DNA of 33,456 bases from a virus, in the IMG/VR virus record IMGVR_UViG_3300033997_000270, positions 1-33,456 of that record; one strand, written 5' to 3'. Under the pieces are notes generated by a model. That model was not told the DNA's origin and made no database searches. It was given only the letters and a program-made list of their open reading frames with translations. Position numbers and translations under genes: made by a program. Below, one piece after another: positions 24,866-33,318 of the stretch (its first letter is position 1; every line of letters starts with the position of its first letter).

Positions 24866-25384
24866 ATGGCCCAGGGCTTCATCGCCGTCGTGAGCGGCAA
24901 ACTCAAGGTGCTGTTCGGCATCGCCAGCAGTGCTGGCGCTGGCGACGCGGGCAAGTACATCGTCACCGACGCCGGCGGCAAGCTGGACCCGAGCTTCCTG
25001 CCCAGCGGCATCGGCGCCAACCAGGTGGTGGCGACGGCCAGCGAGGCGTTGACCGCGGGGGACTTCGTGAACCTGTACCTGAACGCCGGTGCGCTGAACG
25101 TGCGCAAGGCCGACAACAGCAATAGCCGCGAGGCCTGGGGCTATGTCGAGGCCGCCGTGTCCAGCAGCGCCAGCGCCACGGTGAAGCGCCTCGGCACCAC
25201 CAACGCTTCGCGCACCGGCCTGACCATCGGCAGCGAGTACTGGCTGGGCACCGCCGGCGGCGTGATCAGCACCCCGCTGGACGCGAACGACACCGGCAAC
25301 GCGGGCAAGATGGTCCAGTACCTGGGCATCGCGAAGTCCGCGACTGAGCTGGTCACCGCCGAGTTCCAGCCGGTACTCCTGTAA
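24866..25384 (+). CDS. Fibre-tip or decoration-like virion protein
   Basis: 172 residues from ATG 24866 after TAGGAGATCATC. It has DAGGKLDPSFLPSGIG, a segment typical of fibre junctions, then VVATASEALTAGDFVNLYLNAGALNVRKADNSN and TGLTIGSEYWLGTAGGVISTPL. The latter segments resemble the 24317 protein (A-G-E-T-V.., Y-L-G-A-S-G-T-L-T-Q-V-P-P), so the two may share a fold. It is probably part of a multi-protein fibre. Confidence 0.78.
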   Translation: MAQGFIAVVSGKLKVLFGIASSAGAGDAGKYIVTDAGGKLDPSFLPSGIGANQVVATASEALTAGDFVNLYLNAGALNVRKADNSNSREAWGYVEAAVSSSASATVKRLGTTNASRTGLTIGSEYWLGTAGGVISTPLDANDTGNAGKMVQYLGIAKSATELVTAEFQPVLL

Positions 25385-26778
25385 TGCCCGGTCCGGTTCC
25401 GGTCGTCCTCGAGAACGGCAAGCCGAAGGTCTCCAGAGACCTTGGGTCTCTACTGCCGTTGCCGATAAGCACGACGCTGAACTACGCGTGGAAGACCGGC
25501 ACCGGGTGGGTGCAGCTGGGAACGGCCGCAGTCCAGGACGCAACCACCTCGGCGACCGACACTACGTCGGGCAGGCTGTGGCGAACCAACGACCTGGTCA
25601 AGCAGACTTCGACGGTCGATGCTACTACCGGCAGCGTGTTGTTGGTCGGGGGGTTCGGCATCGGCGTCCAGTTGGTCTCCACTGAGACCAACCTCGACAA
25701 CTACCGCGCCGGTGGCAAATACATCACCCCGGCGTCGGGTCTAACCAACCTACCGCCAGGGTGGTCGCAAGGTCGCCACATCATCGAGGTAGCTGGCAGC
25801 AACTATTCGTCGCAGTTGGTGTTCGGCGGATCGGCTAGCTTCAGCCGCATAGCCAATCGGGTCTTCGCGCCCACGACGTCCACTTTCACCCCGTGGTACG
25901 ACGTGCTGACAAATAACAGCCTCGTGCAGGGCACGGGGATAACCCTCACCTATAACTCTTCCACCGGCCAGGTAACCATCGCTACGTCGGGCGGGAGCAG
26001 TACGGGGATATCGACCAAGGCCAACTTCCAGACAAAAGTACTGAACGGTCTACTGGGGTACATTCCTCAGTTCGCGGACGTCGACATAGGTTGGGCCTGC
26101 GGCATCCTCAACACGAACACGCTGCCGTTGGGGTCGGGCTACTCGTCGAGCAATGCCGCGGACTACGCAGACGCATCTGAGAGCCTGCTGGCTATCACGG
26201 GGACTGGTGCGTCCGTGAGCGGACGATCGCCGACGGTCCTCTCCACTGGGACCACTACCACGGGCACCGTCAACTGGTCGAACGGCCGCACGCTCGCCGG
26301 GATCATCAATGGTGGCTTGCGCTACAACCAGATGGCGTCGATGACCTACCAGTTCACCGGTAACATCCAGACCATCAGCACGGCTACGGATCGATTCGTC
26401 TGCGAGATGGGCGTCACCAGCGGCGGCCTGTCCAGCAAGCAGGCGTGGTTCAGCTGTGTCGACAACGTAAACAGCGGACGCTGGCTGTTCAGCTACGTCA
26501 ACAACGCAGGATCGACGGTGACGGTCGACACGGGGATAACCCCCTCGGCTGGCGTCGACGTCGACGCGACCATCACCTGGACGTGGACCGGCAGCGCATT
26601 TACTCTGGTGGCGACGCTCAGCACGTTCACCAGCTCGACGCTGACCAGCCTGGTGGTGAACCTCAGCCTATCGTCGGTAATAGCCTGGAACCCCTACATG
26701 AGCATCACGAAGTCGGCAGGGACCACGGCACGCGCGTTCAGGTTCCGCCGGCACCTGATGATTGGGACAGTGCAATGA
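25384..26778 (+). CDS. Large tail fibre or receptor-binding protein
   Basis: 464 residues. ATG 25384 overlaps the preceding stop (TAATG). The N-terminal part shares the D-L-G-S-L-L-P-L-P, R-L-W-R-T-N-D-L-V-K layout of fibre attachment domains. The middle has GQGTGITLTYNSSTGQVTIAT-type repeats (V-Q-G-T-G-I-T-L-T-Y), and the C-terminal 230 residues are Thr/Ser/Gly-rich beta sequence (SGGLSSKQAWFSCVDNVNSG, SLVVNLSLSSVIAW). It is the best candidate for host recognition. No enzymatic motif is visible. Confidence 0.8.
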   Translation: MPGPVPVVLENGKPKVSRDLGSLLPLPISTTLNYAWKTGTGWVQLGTAAVQDATTSATDTTSGRLWRTNDLVKQTSTVDATTGSVLLVGGFGIGVQLVSTETNLDNYRAGGKYITPASGLTNLPPGWSQGRHIIEVAGSNYSSQLVFGGSASFSRIANRVFAPTTSTFTPWYDVLTNNSLVQGTGITLTYNSSTGQVTIATSGGSSTGISTKANFQTKVLNGLLGYIPQFADVDIGWACGILNTNTLPLGSGYSSSNAADYADASESLLAITGTGASVSGRSPTVLSTGTTTTGTVNWSNGRTLAGIINGGLRYNQMASMTYQFTGNIQTISTATDRFVCEMGVTSGGLSSKQAWFSCVDNVNSGRWLFSYVNNAGSTVTVDTGITPSAGVDVDATITWTWTGSAFTLVATLSTFTSSTLTSLVVNLSLSSVIAWNPYMSITKSAGTTARAFRFRRHLMIGTVQ

Positions 26779-27251
26779 ACATCAACACGCCAGAGCAGCT
26801 GATCCAGCTCGACAACCCGGTCTCGAAGACCAGTAAGCCCGCTTGGGACAAGCAGCTACTGGTCGACGTGGCCATCGGCACGTCGGAAATGGAGATCCTC
26901 GAGGCCTACGACCTGCAGGCGCACCAGCTGCGCGAGATTCTCGAGGACAGCACGTTCCTCGTGGCGCTGGCCACCCTGAAAAAAGAGCTCGACAAGGACG
27001 GCATGAGCTTCAGGCTGAAGTGCCAGCTGCAGGCCGAGGCCATGCTCGAGGAAAACTGGATGCTCGCCCACGACCGCGAGAACGTGCCGGCCGAGACCCG
27101 GCGCAAGGCGATTGCTGACACCGTCCGCTGGGCCGGCTTCGACAACCAGGGCGGCGCAAGCGGCCTCGGAGGCGGCGGTGGGTTCACCATCAACGTCATC
27201 ACCGGCTCTTCTGGCCGGGCAGGCGTCACGATCGAGGGCGAGAAGGAATGA
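26775..27251 (+). CDS. Putative small terminase subunit
   Basis: 158 residues from ATG 26775 (ATGA overlap). It precedes the large terminase with a four-base overlap, the usual place of the small subunit. Residues about 30-60 (IGTSEMEILEAYDLQAHQLREILED) could be a helix-turn-helix for DNA recognition. A helical centre (FLVALATLKKELDKDGMSFRLKCQLQAEAMLEENW) fits oligomerisation. It ends with a Gly-rich linker and FTINVITGSSG. The assignment rests on position, size and helix pattern. Confidence 0.72.
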   Translation: MNINTPEQLIQLDNPVSKTSKPAWDKQLLVDVAIGTSEMEILEAYDLQAHQLREILEDSTFLVALATLKKELDKDGMSFRLKCQLQAEAMLEENWMLAHDRENVPAETRRKAIADTVRWAGFDNQGGASGLGGGGGFTINVITGSSGRAGVTIEGEKE

Positions 27252-28639
27252 GCGTAAGCATTGACTACACGCCGGAGCCTATCGCCGACGCGTTCCTCCA
27301 GAGCGAGAAATTCTACAACTTCATCGTCGGTCCGGTAGGCTCGGCGAAGACCACGGCGATCCTGTTCAAGATCGTCTACCACGCCTCAAAACAGGCGCCC
27401 AGCCCGGTGGACGGTATACGCCGGACCCGGTGGGTTATCGTGCGGAACACCATGCAGCAGCTGAAGGACACCACCCTCAACTCGTTCTTCACCTGGTTCA
27501 AGCACGGCCAGGCCGGCACGTGGAAGGCGTCTACGAACACGTTCGTGTTTCGCTTCGCCGACATCGAGGCTGAGGTGTTGTTTCGTCCGCTCGACACCCC
27601 TGACGACGTCAGCCGGGTGTTATCGCTCGAGGTGACCGGCGCGATCCTGGACGAATTCGTCGAGATTCCCAAGGAGATCGTCGAATCGCTGTCTGGTCGC
27701 TGCGGCCGCTACCCGTCGAAGAAAGACGGCGGTGCCACCTGGTGGGGCATGTGGGGGGCGAGCAACCCGGGCAACGAGGACGACTGGTGGTACACCTGGC
27801 TCTATGACCAGAAGCCGTCGAACATGGGGTTTTTCATCCAGCCGTCGGGGTTTTCGCCCGAGGCCGAGAACATCGAAAACCTGCCGGGCGGCCGCGGCTA
27901 CTACACCAACCTGGCCGAAGGCAAGAGCCCGCAATGGGTCAAGCAGTTCATCGAGGTGAAGTGGGGCTACAGCATCCGCGGCAAGCCCATCTACACCTCG
28001 TTCAACCCAGAGGTCCACGTCGCCAAGCAGCCGCTGCAGTTCAATCCGCATCTCCCTCTGGTGATCGGGTTCGACGCCGGCCTGACGCCGGCGGCCATCT
28101 TCGGCCAGCAAGACCCGCAGGGGCGCGTGCTGATCCTCCGCGAGCTGACCAGTGAGAACATGGGGGCGCGCCGGTTCTGCCGCGAGAAGATCCGACCGCT
28201 GTTGAATCGCGAGTTCCGCGACGCCGACCTGGTCATTCAGGCGGACCCCGCGTGCGGTCAGCGGGCGCAGACCGACGAGCGCAGCGTCAGGCAGGTGCTG
28301 GAGGAAGAACTCGGCGTCCGCGTGTACCCGGCGCACAGCAACACGCTGACCGACCGCCTCGGCGCCGTCGACAGTCTGCTCACCCGGCTGGTGGAGGGCC
28401 AGGCCGCGTACCTGGTGGACCCGTCGTGCAAGGTGCTGATCCGTGGCTTTACGTCCGGCTACCGCTACCCGGTCAACAACAAGGGGGTCAAAGGTGACAG
28501 CCCGGAGAAAAACGCCTACTCTCACCCGCACGACGCCAACCAGTACCTGTGCATGATGTTCGAGCGCGACGCTATGCGCGAAGCGAAACGGCTCAAGATG
28601 CCAAAAATGCCGACCTACCGCAACAGCTACGTCTACTAG
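27248..28639 (+). CDS. terL: Large terminase subunit
   Basis: 463 residues; the motor and nuclease that package DNA into the head. Walker A is the variant G28-P-V-G-S-A-K-T-T36, Walker B is A132-I-L-D-E136, and the coupling segment is WGMWGASNPG (167-176). Nuclease acidic residues are D276 (VIGFDAG), D333 (QADPACG) and D429 (HPHDANQYL). Length and order are standard. It starts at ATG 27248 within the preceding stop. The portal gene follows after nine bases. Confidence 0.95.
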   Translation: MSVSIDYTPEPIADAFLQSEKFYNFIVGPVGSAKTTAILFKIVYHASKQAPSPVDGIRRTRWVIVRNTMQQLKDTTLNSFFTWFKHGQAGTWKASTNTFVFRFADIEAEVLFRPLDTPDDVSRVLSLEVTGAILDEFVEIPKEIVESLSGRCGRYPSKKDGGATWWGMWGASNPGNEDDWWYTWLYDQKPSNMGFFIQPSGFSPEAENIENLPGGRGYYTNLAEGKSPQWVKQFIEVKWGYSIRGKPIYTSFNPEVHVAKQPLQFNPHLPLVIGFDAGLTPAAIFGQQDPQGRVLILRELTSENMGARRFCREKIRPLLNREFRDADLVIQADPACGQRAQTDERSVRQVLEEELGVRVYPAHSNTLTDRLGAVDSLLTRLVEGQAAYLVDPSCKVLIRGFTSGYRYPVNNKGVKGDSPEKNAYSHPHDANQYLCMMFERDAMREAKRLKMPKMPTYRNSYVY

Positions 28640-28648
28640 GGATAAGCC

Positions 28649-30802
28649 ATGGCCGACGGCTCTCAAGACCCGGAAATCAAGGTAAGCCCGGATGCGCTTA
28701 CAGCGCTCGGTCGTAACCTGCGGTCGAAGTTCACCCAGTACACGCGCGACCGCAGGCTGATCGAAGAGCAGTGGATGAAGAACCTCCGCCAGTACCTCGG
28801 CCAGTACGACCCCGACCTGATCTCCAGGATGGACCCGCAGCAGAGCAGGGCCTACCCCAAGATCACCCGGGTCAAATGCGTGAGCATGGTTTCTCGGCTG
28901 ACGTCGCTGCTGTTCCCCGCCGACGAGAAGAACTGGAGCCTGGAAGCCAGCCCGACCCCGAGCCTGCCGCCCGAAGCGCTGCAGGCAGCGATCGACCAAT
29001 GGATGGCCACCCACAACGGCTTCAACCTGGCCGACTTCGATATGGCCGTGGGCCGCTTTGCGGCGAACGCCGCGGAGAAGATGGAGGCCCAGATCGATGA
29101 CCAGCTGGCGGACATCGCCGCCTATGGCCCGTGCGACTACCAGACCCTGGCGCGCCGCGTCGTGCGCTCGGCGGTGATCTACGGGCCGGGCATCATGAAA
29201 GGCCCGATGACGCTGGCCGACACCCGCTCGGTCCCGGTAACGTTGCCCGACGGCCGCATCACTGTCGGTACGGAGACGACATATCGTCCCTACTTCGAGT
29301 ACGTTTCGAACTGGGACTACTACCCCGACCTGGCTGCGAAGACCTTCGCGCAGATGGATGGGCAGTTCCAGCGCCACATATTCTCCCGACACCAGCTGCG
29401 AAAGCTGGCCGAGCGCGCCGACTTCCGCGGCAACGTCATCAACGACTACTTGCGCTCCCACGCGGATGGCAACTACACGCGCCAGACGTACGAGACGGAG
29501 CTGCAGACCCTTGGCGAACAGACCAACGTCGTCGCCGACACCCGCAAGTTCGAGGTGGTCGAGTACTGGGGGTACGTCTCGGGCTACGAGCTGAGCCAGG
29601 CCGGCGTGAACATCGACGACAGCAAGCTGAACACCGAGCTGAAGGCCACGGTGTGGATGCTCGATGACGTCGTGATCAAGGCGGCCGAAGACCCACTGCC
29701 GGAAGGCGCCTCGATGTACCACCAGTTCGTCTTCGAAGAAGACGACGTGAACCTCATGGGCACCGGCCTACCGGAAATCATGCGTGACAGCCAGATGGCC
29801 GTGAGCATGGCGTCTCGCATGCTGATGGACAACGCGTCGGCTGTGTGCGGGCCCAACGTCGAGGTAGACTGGAACCGTCTCAGCCCCGGCCAGGACACCA
29901 CCATCAAGCCGTTCAAGGCGTGGATGGTGGAGCCTGACGCCTCGCAGGGTAATGCGCCAGCTGTGCGCCCGGTTAAATTCGACTCCAACCTCACCGAGCT
30001 GCAGGCCGTGGTCAAGATGTTCCTGGAGTTCGCGGACGCAGAGACGTTCGTCAACCCGATCACCGGTGGCGATATGGACGGTTCCGGTGAGGCGCTGCGC
30101 ACGACCGGCAACATGTCCATGGTGCTTGGTAACGCGGCGCTGCCGTTCCGCGACATCGTGCGGAATTTCGACAAGTTCACGGTGAGCGCCATCCATTCGC
30201 TGGTCGAGTGGAACATGGCGCTGAACCCGCGACGCGACATCGTCGGCGACCTTCGCCCGATCGGCCGTGGAGCGACTACACTGATCGCCAAGGAGATCCG
30301 TGCGGCTGCGCTGGACAACCTGGCCAACACCTTGCTCGAGGAAGAGAAGGACTACATCGACTTCGGACAGCTGGCCAAACAGCGCCTGCTCTCGCGCGAC
30401 CTGCCGCTGAACCAGATCATGGTCAGCGAGGAAGTCGCCAAGCAGCGCCAGGACGACAAGGCAAGCCAGGCTCAGGAAGCGCGCGACCAAGCCCGTCGGA
30501 TGTTCGAAGAAGAGCTCAAGAACCTGGCGAGCGACTCGCTGAAGCAAGCGTCCCAGGCCCAGAAAAACGTCGACGCCGCGGACGTGGCTACTTTCAAAGC
30601 CGTCCTCGACGCGTTGGCCCAAGGAGTCAGCCCTCATGCAGTCGCTCGAGCAGCGCAACGAACTACGCCAGCAGCTGGCGGAAATCAAGAACAGCCACGA
30701 GGTCAAGCTGGTGGTGCAGTTCCTCCAGCACCAGATGAACCAGGAGCTGCAGGCATTGCTCAAGGCCTCCGACCCGGCGCAGCTGACGCGTTTACAGGGT
30801 AA
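28649..30802 (+). CDS. Portal protein (P22-like)
   Basis: 717 residues. The ring through which DNA enters and leaves the head. The N-terminal part (NLRSKFTQYTRDRRLIEEQWMKNLRQYLGQYDPDL, VSRLTSLLFPADEKNW) and SWDYYP-type segment (FEYVSNWDYYPDLAAK) are typical of podovirus portals. The C-terminal third is a long helix (LANTLLEEEKDYIDFGQLAKQRLLS, EEVAKQRQDDKASQAQEARDQARRMFEEEL) like the barrel. The last 56 residues are Ala/Pro/Gly-rich and overlap another gene in a different frame. ATG 28649 follows GGGATAAGCC. Confidence 0.92.
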   Translation: MADGSQDPEIKVSPDALTALGRNLRSKFTQYTRDRRLIEEQWMKNLRQYLGQYDPDLISRMDPQQSRAYPKITRVKCVSMVSRLTSLLFPADEKNWSLEASPTPSLPPEALQAAIDQWMATHNGFNLADFDMAVGRFAANAAEKMEAQIDDQLADIAAYGPCDYQTLARRVVRSAVIYGPGIMKGPMTLADTRSVPVTLPDGRITVGTETTYRPYFEYVSNWDYYPDLAAKTFAQMDGQFQRHIFSRHQLRKLAERADFRGNVINDYLRSHADGNYTRQTYETELQTLGEQTNVVADTRKFEVVEYWGYVSGYELSQAGVNIDDSKLNTELKATVWMLDDVVIKAAEDPLPEGASMYHQFVFEEDDVNLMGTGLPEIMRDSQMAVSMASRMLMDNASAVCGPNVEVDWNRLSPGQDTTIKPFKAWMVEPDASQGNAPAVRPVKFDSNLTELQAVVKMFLEFADAETFVNPITGGDMDGSGEALRTTGNMSMVLGNAALPFRDIVRNFDKFTVSAIHSLVEWNMALNPRRDIVGDLRPIGRGATTLIAKEIRAAALDNLANTLLEEEKDYIDFGQLAKQRLLSRDLPLNQIMVSEEVAKQRQDDKASQAQEARDQARRMFEEELKNLASDSLKQASQAQKNVDAADVATFKAVLDALAQGVSPHAVARAAQRTTPAAGGNQEQPRGQAGGAVPPAPDEPGAAGIAQGLRPGAADAFTG

Positions 30803-30878
30803 GGCGCAGGCCTACAGGGACGCTGTGGACATCCTGCAGCGTCCCATGCCAGAGAAGCCGGGACAACCGGCCGCTTAG
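30636..30878 (+). CDS. Small helical protein overlapping the portal C-terminus
   Basis: 80 residues from ATG 30636, with AAGGAG nine bases upstream. It is highly helical: LEQRNELRQQLAEIKNSHEVKLVVQFLQHQMNQELQALL, LTRLQGKAQAYRDAVDILQRP. It shares 167 nt with the end of the portal gene in another frame. The good binding site and regular amphipathic helix make it credible, and the overlapping portal residues look like low-complexity filler. It may be a head-assembly accessory protein. Confidence 0.78.
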   Translation: MQSLEQRNELRQQLAEIKNSHEVKLVVQFLQHQMNQELQALLKASDPAQLTRLQGKAQAYRDAVDILQRPMPEKPGQPAA

Positions 30879-30885
30879 TAAGTTA

Positions 30886-30914
30886 TTGACAACATCACAG
30901 CCGCGGAGTAAATA
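30886..30914 (+). promoter_or_regulatory. Candidate promoter of scaffold and capsid genes
   Basis: TTGACA (30886-30891) is perfect, with 17 bp to TAAATA (30909-30914), a weak -10. The bases after the -35 (AACATC) recall TTGACACAACATC at 22709. An extra promoter here would raise capsid expression. Confidence 0.4.
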
Positions 30915-30920
30915 GCGCTC

Positions 30921-31904
30921 ATGAACAACGAAGCCAATGCCCAACAAGAGTTCGACTCTGCCCTCACCGAGGCGATGAATGAGAGCTCGGCACCTGATAC
31001 GCAGGCAAGCGCGCCGGACCCGGCAGAGCCTGCGCAGGCTCCTGTTGCACAAGATCCGGCCCAAGATCCGGCTGCCGCTGCTTCTGCTGAAGGCGAGCCG
31101 GCGAAAGCTGACGAACCTGCTGCGCAGCCGACTCCTGCGGCTGAGGCTCCTGAAGTAGACGCCAAGCCGGAACCTGTTCCGACGCCTGCGCCGACCCCGG
31201 TGAACCAGCCGGCACCGCTTGACCCGACATTCCTCGCCCAGGCCATTGTCGAAGCGCAGCGCCAGGCTCAGCAGTCGCAGCAACCCGAGCCGATACAGAA
31301 GGCCGAGCCGAAGCTGGAAGATTTCATCAGCGCCGACGAGAAAGCGGTGCTGGACAAATACGACTCGGAGTGGGGCGAAGTGTCCCAGGCCGAGCAGATC
31401 CGCACCAAGGCCGCGATCGCGCTGGCCTTGGCGCAGTTCAAACTGGAAGTGCAAGGTGAGCTGGCGCCGGTCCGCGCGTACATGCAACGATCGACAACTA
31501 CCGCGCACACCGCAGCGATCCACGCCGCCCACCCGGATATCGAATCGATTACCGGGGACGTGGTCAAGTGGGTCAAAGAGCACCCGAACCAGATGGTCCG
31601 CGACAGCGGGGCTCAGGTGCTCAAACAAGGCAACGCGCAACAGGTCATTGGCCTGGTGTCGTTGTTCAAGGAAGCGACGGGACGGACGGGTGCAGCGCCA
31701 GCCACGCAAGCAGCCTCGCCAGCCGCGCAAGAAGCACCTGCTGCACCTACGCCTGCCGCGCCTGCCGCGCCCGATCCCGCCCGGGAGAAAGCCGCCGCAG
31801 CCACTGCAGCCGTGACCGCAGCTCAACGTGGTGGCATCCCCACCGGGAAGGACCAGACCGACTTCGATCTGGCCTGGAAAGAAGCCATCGCAAGCGCATC
31901 TTGA
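30921..31904 (+). CDS. Scaffold-like protein
   Basis: 327 residues from ATG 30921. The first 110 residues are acidic and rich in Ala, Pro and Glu (QAPVAQDPAQDPAAAASAEGEP). The central part is helical (LEDFISADEKAVLDKYDSEWGEVSQAEQIRTKAAIALALAQFKLEVQGEL), then VKEHPNQMVRDSGAQVLKQGNAQQVIGL, an Ala/Pro linker, and GIPTGKDQTDFDLAWKEAIA at the end. Position before the capsid gene and composition fit an internal scaffold. The terminal helix probably contacts the capsid protein. Confidence 0.88.
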   Translation: MNNEANAQQEFDSALTEAMNESSAPDTQASAPDPAEPAQAPVAQDPAQDPAAAASAEGEPAKADEPAAQPTPAAEAPEVDAKPEPVPTPAPTPVNQPAPLDPTFLAQAIVEAQRQAQQSQQPEPIQKAEPKLEDFISADEKAVLDKYDSEWGEVSQAEQIRTKAAIALALAQFKLEVQGELAPVRAYMQRSTTTAHTAAIHAAHPDIESITGDVVKWVKEHPNQMVRDSGAQVLKQGNAQQVIGLVSLFKEATGRTGAAPATQAASPAAQEAPAAPTPAAPAAPDPAREKAAAATAAVTAAQRGGIPTGKDQTDFDLAWKEAIASAS

Positions 31905-31924
31905 CGACACAAAGGAGATAGACC

Positions 31925-32968
31925 ATGTCGTACAGCGGCACTACTTACGGCGACATTACCCCGCGTCAGGCGGCTTACTCGATCGCCAACCTGCTGAAGC
32001 GCGCGCTTCCGCTGCTGACCATCGAGAAGTTCGGCCAGACTTACCCCATTCCGAAGAACAACACCAAGGTCGCCAAGTGGCGCCGTTACTACATCGACGG
32101 CGGCACCGGTGCTTACTCTGGCGAGGCCGGCAATTACAGCATCCCGCTGGCGCTGACCCCGCTGGTCGAGGGCGTGACCCCCGCTGGTCAGCAGATGGCG
32201 AACAAGGACTACACCGCTACCCTGGTGCAGTACGGCAACTACATCGAGTTCACCGACGTGATCCTCGACCTGCACGAGGACATGCCCGCGCTGCTGCGCG
32301 AGCTGACCGACATGCTCGGCGAGCAGATGGCGGTGACCATCGAGACTCTGCGGTTCAACGTGCTGAAGGCTGGCACCAACGTGTTCTACGCCAACGGCAA
32401 CGCCCGCAACGCCGTCAATACTGTGCTCACCCGCGAGCTGCAGATGCGCATCACCCGCGCGCTGAAGCGCCAGAACGCGATGACCATCACCTCGGTGGTG
32501 AAGTCCTCGGTGGCCTACAACACCCAGCCGATCGAAGCCTCCTTCGTTGCGCTGTGCCACCCGGACGTCGAGAACGACATCCGCAAAATGGACGGCTTCG
32601 TGTCGACCAAGCACTACGCGTCGATCACCCCGATGGAAGGCGAGATCGGCTCGGTGGACGACGTGCGCTACATCCGCTCGACCGTATTCGCATCCTTCCC
32701 GGATGCGGGCGGCGCAGCTGGTGGCACCGTGCTGTCGACCACTGGCTCCTCGGCCGACGTCTACCCGGTGCTGTTCATCGCGCGCGACGCCTATGGCCTG
32801 GTGCCGCTGAAAGGCGACAACGTGGCCAGCGTGATGGTCGTACAGCCGAAGCCGACCAACGTCGACCCGCTGGCTCAGCGCGGCACCGCCGGCTGGAAAG
32901 TGTGGAACGCCACCGTCATCCTGCAGGATGCCTGGCTGATCCGCGCCGAAGTCGCTGCGAGCGTATAA
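31925..32968 (+). CDS. Major capsid protein (N4 gp56-like family)
   Basis: 347 residues from ATG 31925, preceded by a strong site, AAAGGAGATAGACC. The N-terminus (LLKRALPLLTIEKFGQTYPIPKNNTKVAKWRRYY), LTPLVEGVTPAGQQM, ATLVQYGNYIEFTDVILDLHED and CHPDVENDIRKMDGF are features of the N4 gp56 family of HK97-fold capsid proteins. The C-terminus ends WNATVILQDAWLIRAEVAASV. It should be the most expressed gene, and a strong terminator follows. Confidence 0.94.
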   Translation: MSYSGTTYGDITPRQAAYSIANLLKRALPLLTIEKFGQTYPIPKNNTKVAKWRRYYIDGGTGAYSGEAGNYSIPLALTPLVEGVTPAGQQMANKDYTATLVQYGNYIEFTDVILDLHEDMPALLRELTDMLGEQMAVTIETLRFNVLKAGTNVFYANGNARNAVNTVLTRELQMRITRALKRQNAMTITSVVKSSVAYNTQPIEASFVALCHPDVENDIRKMDGFVSTKHYASITPMEGEIGSVDDVRYIRSTVFASFPDAGGAAGGTVLSTTGSSADVYPVLFIARDAYGLVPLKGDNVASVMVVQPKPTNVDPLAQRGTAGWKVWNATVILQDAWLIRAEVAASV

Positions 32969-32982
32969 CGGCCTGCTGAACG

Positions 32983-33009
32983 AAAGGCCCGCCCTGGTGG
33001 CGGGCCTTT
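32983..33009 (+). terminator. Intrinsic terminator after the major capsid gene
   Basis: AAAGGCCCGCC (32983-32993) pairs with GGCGGGCCTTT (32999-33009) around the loop CTGGT, with one further T before CATAG. It begins 14 nt after the capsid stop codon. Confidence 0.92.
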
Positions 33010-33024
33010 TCATAGGGGGCTACA

Positions 33025-33318
33025 GTGAACGACATAGCAATCGAGGCGCCGGGCATGAGCAACTGCGTTCGCATCACCACCGCCGAAAACGGGTACGTGC
33101 TCGAGTACGAAGACCCCGAAGTCCGCAAGAAAAACCGCGACAACTGCTGCCCATGGGAAGATCCGTGGAAGCAGCGCGTGTACGACACACCGGAAGCCCT
33201 AGCCGCCGATCTGGTGCGCGTGCTTCCGATCATGAAAGAACAGGGAAAAGAAGCCATGGAACCGGCAGAAGAATTCAAAACCGCGTTGTCACAGGCGTTC
33301 AAGGAGACTGACGAATGA
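33025..33318 (+). CDS. 97-residue protein after the capsid gene
   Basis: GTG 33025 follows AGGGGGCTACA; ATG 33055 is the alternative. It has VRITTAENGYVLEYEDPEVRKKNRDNCCPWEDPWKQRVYDTPEALAADL-like features: an opening beta part, a Cys-Cys-Pro-Trp turn and a helical C-terminal (LAADLVRVLPIMKEQGKEAM). The T-P-E-A-L-A-A-D-L segment after an aromatic residue recalls the terminal helix of the early array, though this is a late gene. Many phages carry a small protein here between capsid and connector genes. Its function is unknown. Confidence 0.82.
   Translation: MNDIAIEAPGMSNCVRITTAENGYVLEYEDPEVRKKNRDNCCPWEDPWKQRVYDTPEALAADLVRVLPIMKEQGKEAMEPAEEFKTALSQAFKETDE

Noticed and set aside
27620-29722. A 700-residue minus-strand frame opposite the terminase and portal
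   Set aside because: It is antisense to two clearly identified genes and is rich in His, Val, Arg and Leu. This is the usual result of reading GC-rich codons on the opposite strand.
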